NCBI RefSeq assembly: GCF_009677585.1
Contig: NZ_WKYV01000040.1
Span: forward strand, 1-33,814
Source of the DNA: Lactonifactor sp. BIOML-A5
Lineage (GTDB): Bacteria > Bacillota > Clostridia > Lachnospirales > Lachnospiraceae
Direction of reading: 5' to 3'
DNA length: 33,814 nt
Shown: positions 31,772-33,814 of the stretch, piece after piece
Numbering within the stretch: position 1 is the stretch's first letter
Layout: every line of letters starts with the position of its first letter
Made by a program: the position numbers and the translations under genes
Notes under the pieces: model-generated
The model's input: only the letters and a program-made list of their open reading frames with translations
Database searches by the model: none
Told to the model about the DNA's origin: nothing

Positions 31772-33760
31772 TTAAACCTCCTCACTTTTTTCTATTATTT
31801 GAACAAACACTTTGGTGATTTGCGGGTCAAATTGCGTGCCTGAACCATTTCTAATAACATCAAGAGCCGCTATTCTACATTCATCCGAGGAAAGTTCACC
31901 TCTGTTAATCACTCGGTCGTAAGTTTCTACGACTGTAATGATTCTAGACAACAGAGGGATTTGTTCGCCTTTCAATCCTCGCGGATATCCGGTGCCATCC
32001 CATCTTTCGTGATGGCCATAAACGTATTCCGCCAAATCCAAAGTATCATCGAAAAGGCTTAAGATTCGATATCCCACTGCAGAATGTTGCTGCATTTTTT
32101 CCATTTCTTCATCCGATAAAGTATCCTTTGTAAGCATGCCATCATCAAGTACGATTTTCCCAATGTCATGGAGATAAGCTGCTCGCTTAAGTTTGCTGAT
32201 TTCGGTTTCAGGTAGATGTAATGCAGCTCCCACATCAGAGCACAAATCACTAACATTAATCGAGTGTTGTTTCTCTCCGGTATTTTTCGCATGCAGCGTC
32301 TCAATAATCGTATCAATAATGTCTTTATTGATTGCCTTGCGATTCATGGTTTTATCCTTATACATTGCATTTTCTGCGTTTGCCATGATCTCGTCCAGCG
32401 ATTGGTCTGGGCTTCGCTTTGTATCAAGGCCTAGAGCAATACTGCACTTAATGGCCTCAACGCGGGCGTCGACAAAGACGGATTTAATCCTGTCAAGAAT
32501 ATTTTCCGCATTTTCTCTGGTTGTGTTGGGTAGAAGTATGATGAACTCATCTCCGCCGACACGCGCGACTACATCATTCTGCCTGCAGACCTGCTGCAGT
32601 ATTTCAGACGATTTCTTAATTAGCTCGTCGCCTGCGGTATGTCCAAATATATCATTTGTCATCTTCAAACCATTGATATCCGCAAAGATGACAGATAGCG
32701 GAAGATTATCTGGATTGTCGATTTTCGCACGGTTGTCCTCAAAGCATTTTCTGTTGTGCAGCCCGGTCAAGGTATCGTAACAGTTCAGGTATTGTATTTC
32801 AGCTTCCTTCTGCTTCCGCTCGCTTATATCCATAAAAGTTACAACTGCGCCGGTTATTTCACCGTTTTTAATCTGGGGATATGAGTAATATTCCACGTCA
32901 AAAGAAGTCCCGTCAGCGCGCCAGAATACTTCATCCTCCACGTGGGAACCTTGCCCTTTGATAATAGCATTATAAATCTTACATTCTTCAGTTGAGTAAG
33001 GGGTTCCATCTCTGTGAGTATGGTGAATAAGCTGGTGCATATTTTTTTCTAGCAATTCTGTCTGGTCGTTATATCCAAGTATTTCAATACAGCTTTTATT
33101 ACAGAATGTGCAGTTGCCCTTTAGATCGATGCCATAAATGCCTTCTGCCGCTGTGTTTAATATCAACTGGAGGTCGTCTTTACTCGCCTCCAATTGAAAA
33201 TTTACTTTATGCAATTCCCGGGTGCGTTCTTGTACGTTAAGCTCTAGGTTTTCTATAAGCGATTGCATTTTATCGGCTACTTTATTAAAGCTGTTTGATA
33301 TCCGGCCAATCTCATCATTTCGGATAATGTCAACTCTTTTAGACAGGTCTCCGGAAGATAATTCATCGGATACCTGCAACAGGCTTTTTATTGGCTTAAG
33401 ATATTTACTCATGAACAAATTACAGATCAAAGCGGAGAGCAGCATGGATAACGTGGCGATGAGTGCTGCCCAACGTATACTGTTCATTACATCTGTCATG
33501 AAAATTGATTGGGGGAGTACCGATATGACTATCCAATCTATTCCATTCATCTGGATTTCACTGGTGTTGACAAAAAAGCTGTCATTTTCACCTTTATAGA
33601 TCATTTCCGTAGCGCTGTTTGCTTTGTATTGTTCGTACGCATTTTGAATGTCTGTGTTGTCAATATCCTCAAGTGCGTAACGCTCCAGCGTACCATCCTG
33701 TTGAACAGCAAAGTTTGCGACATCCATGGAGTTTGCGACTAAACCCCCATGCCCGCACAC
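31772..33760 (-). CDS. HAMP-PAS-GGDEF-HD-GYP membrane protein, N-terminally truncated
   Basis: A bifunctional cyclic-di-GMP enzyme. Parts in order: the tail of an extracellular dCache sensor (1-90), membrane helix (94-117), HAMP (115-170), coiled coil, PAS (195-315), GGDEF (325-470) and HD-GYP (480-655). GGDEF is intact at 402-406 with I-site RQND (393-396). HD-GYP keeps H499, HD 531-532, H559, HH 583-584 and GYP 591-593; the last metal Asp is Glu612. The front of the sensor domain and the first membrane helix are missing. The frame opens after TAG at 33784-33782, and the first start, GTG 33760, has no ribosome site. Without helix 1 the sensor tail would lie on the wrong side of the membrane, so the product may be inactive or altered. 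Confidence 0.8.
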   Translation of the reverse strand: MCGHGGLVANSMDVANFAVQQDGTLERYALEDIDNTDIQNAYEQYKANSATEMIYKGENDSFFVNTSEIQMNGIDWIVISVLPQSIFMTDVMNSIRWAALIATLSMLLSALICNLFMSKYLKPIKSLLQVSDELSSGDLSKRVDIIRNDEIGRISNSFNKVADKMQSLIENLELNVQERTRELHKVNFQLEASKDDLQLILNTAAEGIYGIDLKGNCTFCNKSCIEILGYNDQTELLEKNMHQLIHHTHRDGTPYSTEECKIYNAIIKGQGSHVEDEVFWRADGTSFDVEYYSYPQIKNGEITGAVVTFMDISERKQKEAEIQYLNCYDTLTGLHNRKCFEDNRAKIDNPDNLPLSVIFADINGLKMTNDIFGHTAGDELIKKSSEILQQVCRQNDVVARVGGDEFIILLPNTTRENAENILDRIKSVFVDARVEAIKCSIALGLDTKRSPDQSLDEIMANAENAMYKDKTMNRKAINKDIIDTIIETLHAKNTGEKQHSINVSDLCSDVGAALHLPETEISKLKRAAYLHDIGKIVLDDGMLTKDTLSDEEMEKMQQHSAVGYRILSLFDDTLDLAEYVYGHHERWDGTGYPRGLKGEQIPLLSRIITVVETYDRVINRGELSSDECRIAALDVIRNGSGTQFDPQITKVFVQIIEKSEEV

Positions 33761-33814
33761 TTGGCACCACCATAAATGAAACTATGCAGGCTATAGGGTA
33801 TTGAACTTGTTAAT
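33761..33814. other. Unidentified sequence at the right edge
   Basis: It precedes the truncated sensor gene. The frame through it has a TAG and does not look like dCache sequence, so a rearrangement junction probably lies near 33755-33765. The source is not recognisable from 54 nt. Confidence 0.35.

Overview
The window looks like a chromosome segment from a gut-type Clostridia bacterium, most likely Lachnospiraceae. The reasons are ATP-type PEP carboxykinase, a leucine T-box leader, tRNAs without encoded CCA, strong AGGAGG ribosome sites, sigma-A promoters, an orphan CO dehydrogenase cluster and choline-binding-like surface repeats. This placement is inference. Nearly every gene is on the minus strand; the exceptions are a small HTH-like gene and a LysR regulator.

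Layout, low to high coordinates. (1) 1-480: a probable 6S RNA gene with its promoter and terminator. (2) 480-5140: pckA, with a Rex-like site over its promoter, thrC, and a membrane-anchored SleB/CwlJ-type hydrolase. (3) 5239-12590: a branched-chain amino acid block. It holds leuA behind a Leu(CTC) T-box, two tRNAs (Pro-GGG, Met-CAT), a small HTH-like gene, leuD-leuC, a divergent LysR regulator, and ilvC and ilvN. leuB, ilvB and ilvD are not in the window. (4) 12708-16400: a cooS-cooF-FAD/NAD oxidoreductase operon. It is a CO dehydrogenase without acetyl-CoA synthase and could link CO/CO2 or low-potential electrons to NAD(P)H.

(5) 16551-25100: an unusual compact Tad/type IVc-like locus. It encodes a CpaF-type ATPase, a probable fused TadB-TadC membrane platform, two tiny paralogous membrane proteins, a BspA-like anchored protein, two TadE-like pseudopilins and a 1234-residue secreted beta-helix protein. 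One pseudopilin gene is split by an in-frame TAG. One mini-gene has ACG where ATG is expected, and the TadBC frame extends upstream without a standard start. No prepilin peptidase, TadZ/CpaE or CpaB gene is visible. The locus is either decaying or uses unusual translation starts, and it is my main candidate for an undescribed system.

(6) 25116-27833: four small metabolic or redox genes (PTPS/QueD-like, FMN reductase, pirin, LigB-type dioxygenase). (7) 27892-33760: a cyclic-di-GMP module of PAS-HD-GYP, a di-iron metallo-beta-lactamase-fold protein of the oxygen-sensor type, a broken response regulator, PAS-GGDEF, and an N-terminally truncated HAMP-PAS-GGDEF-HD-GYP protein. A relic resembling an IS21-family end sits where the response regulator lost its 5' end. 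The module appears to be an acquired and rearranged signalling cassette.
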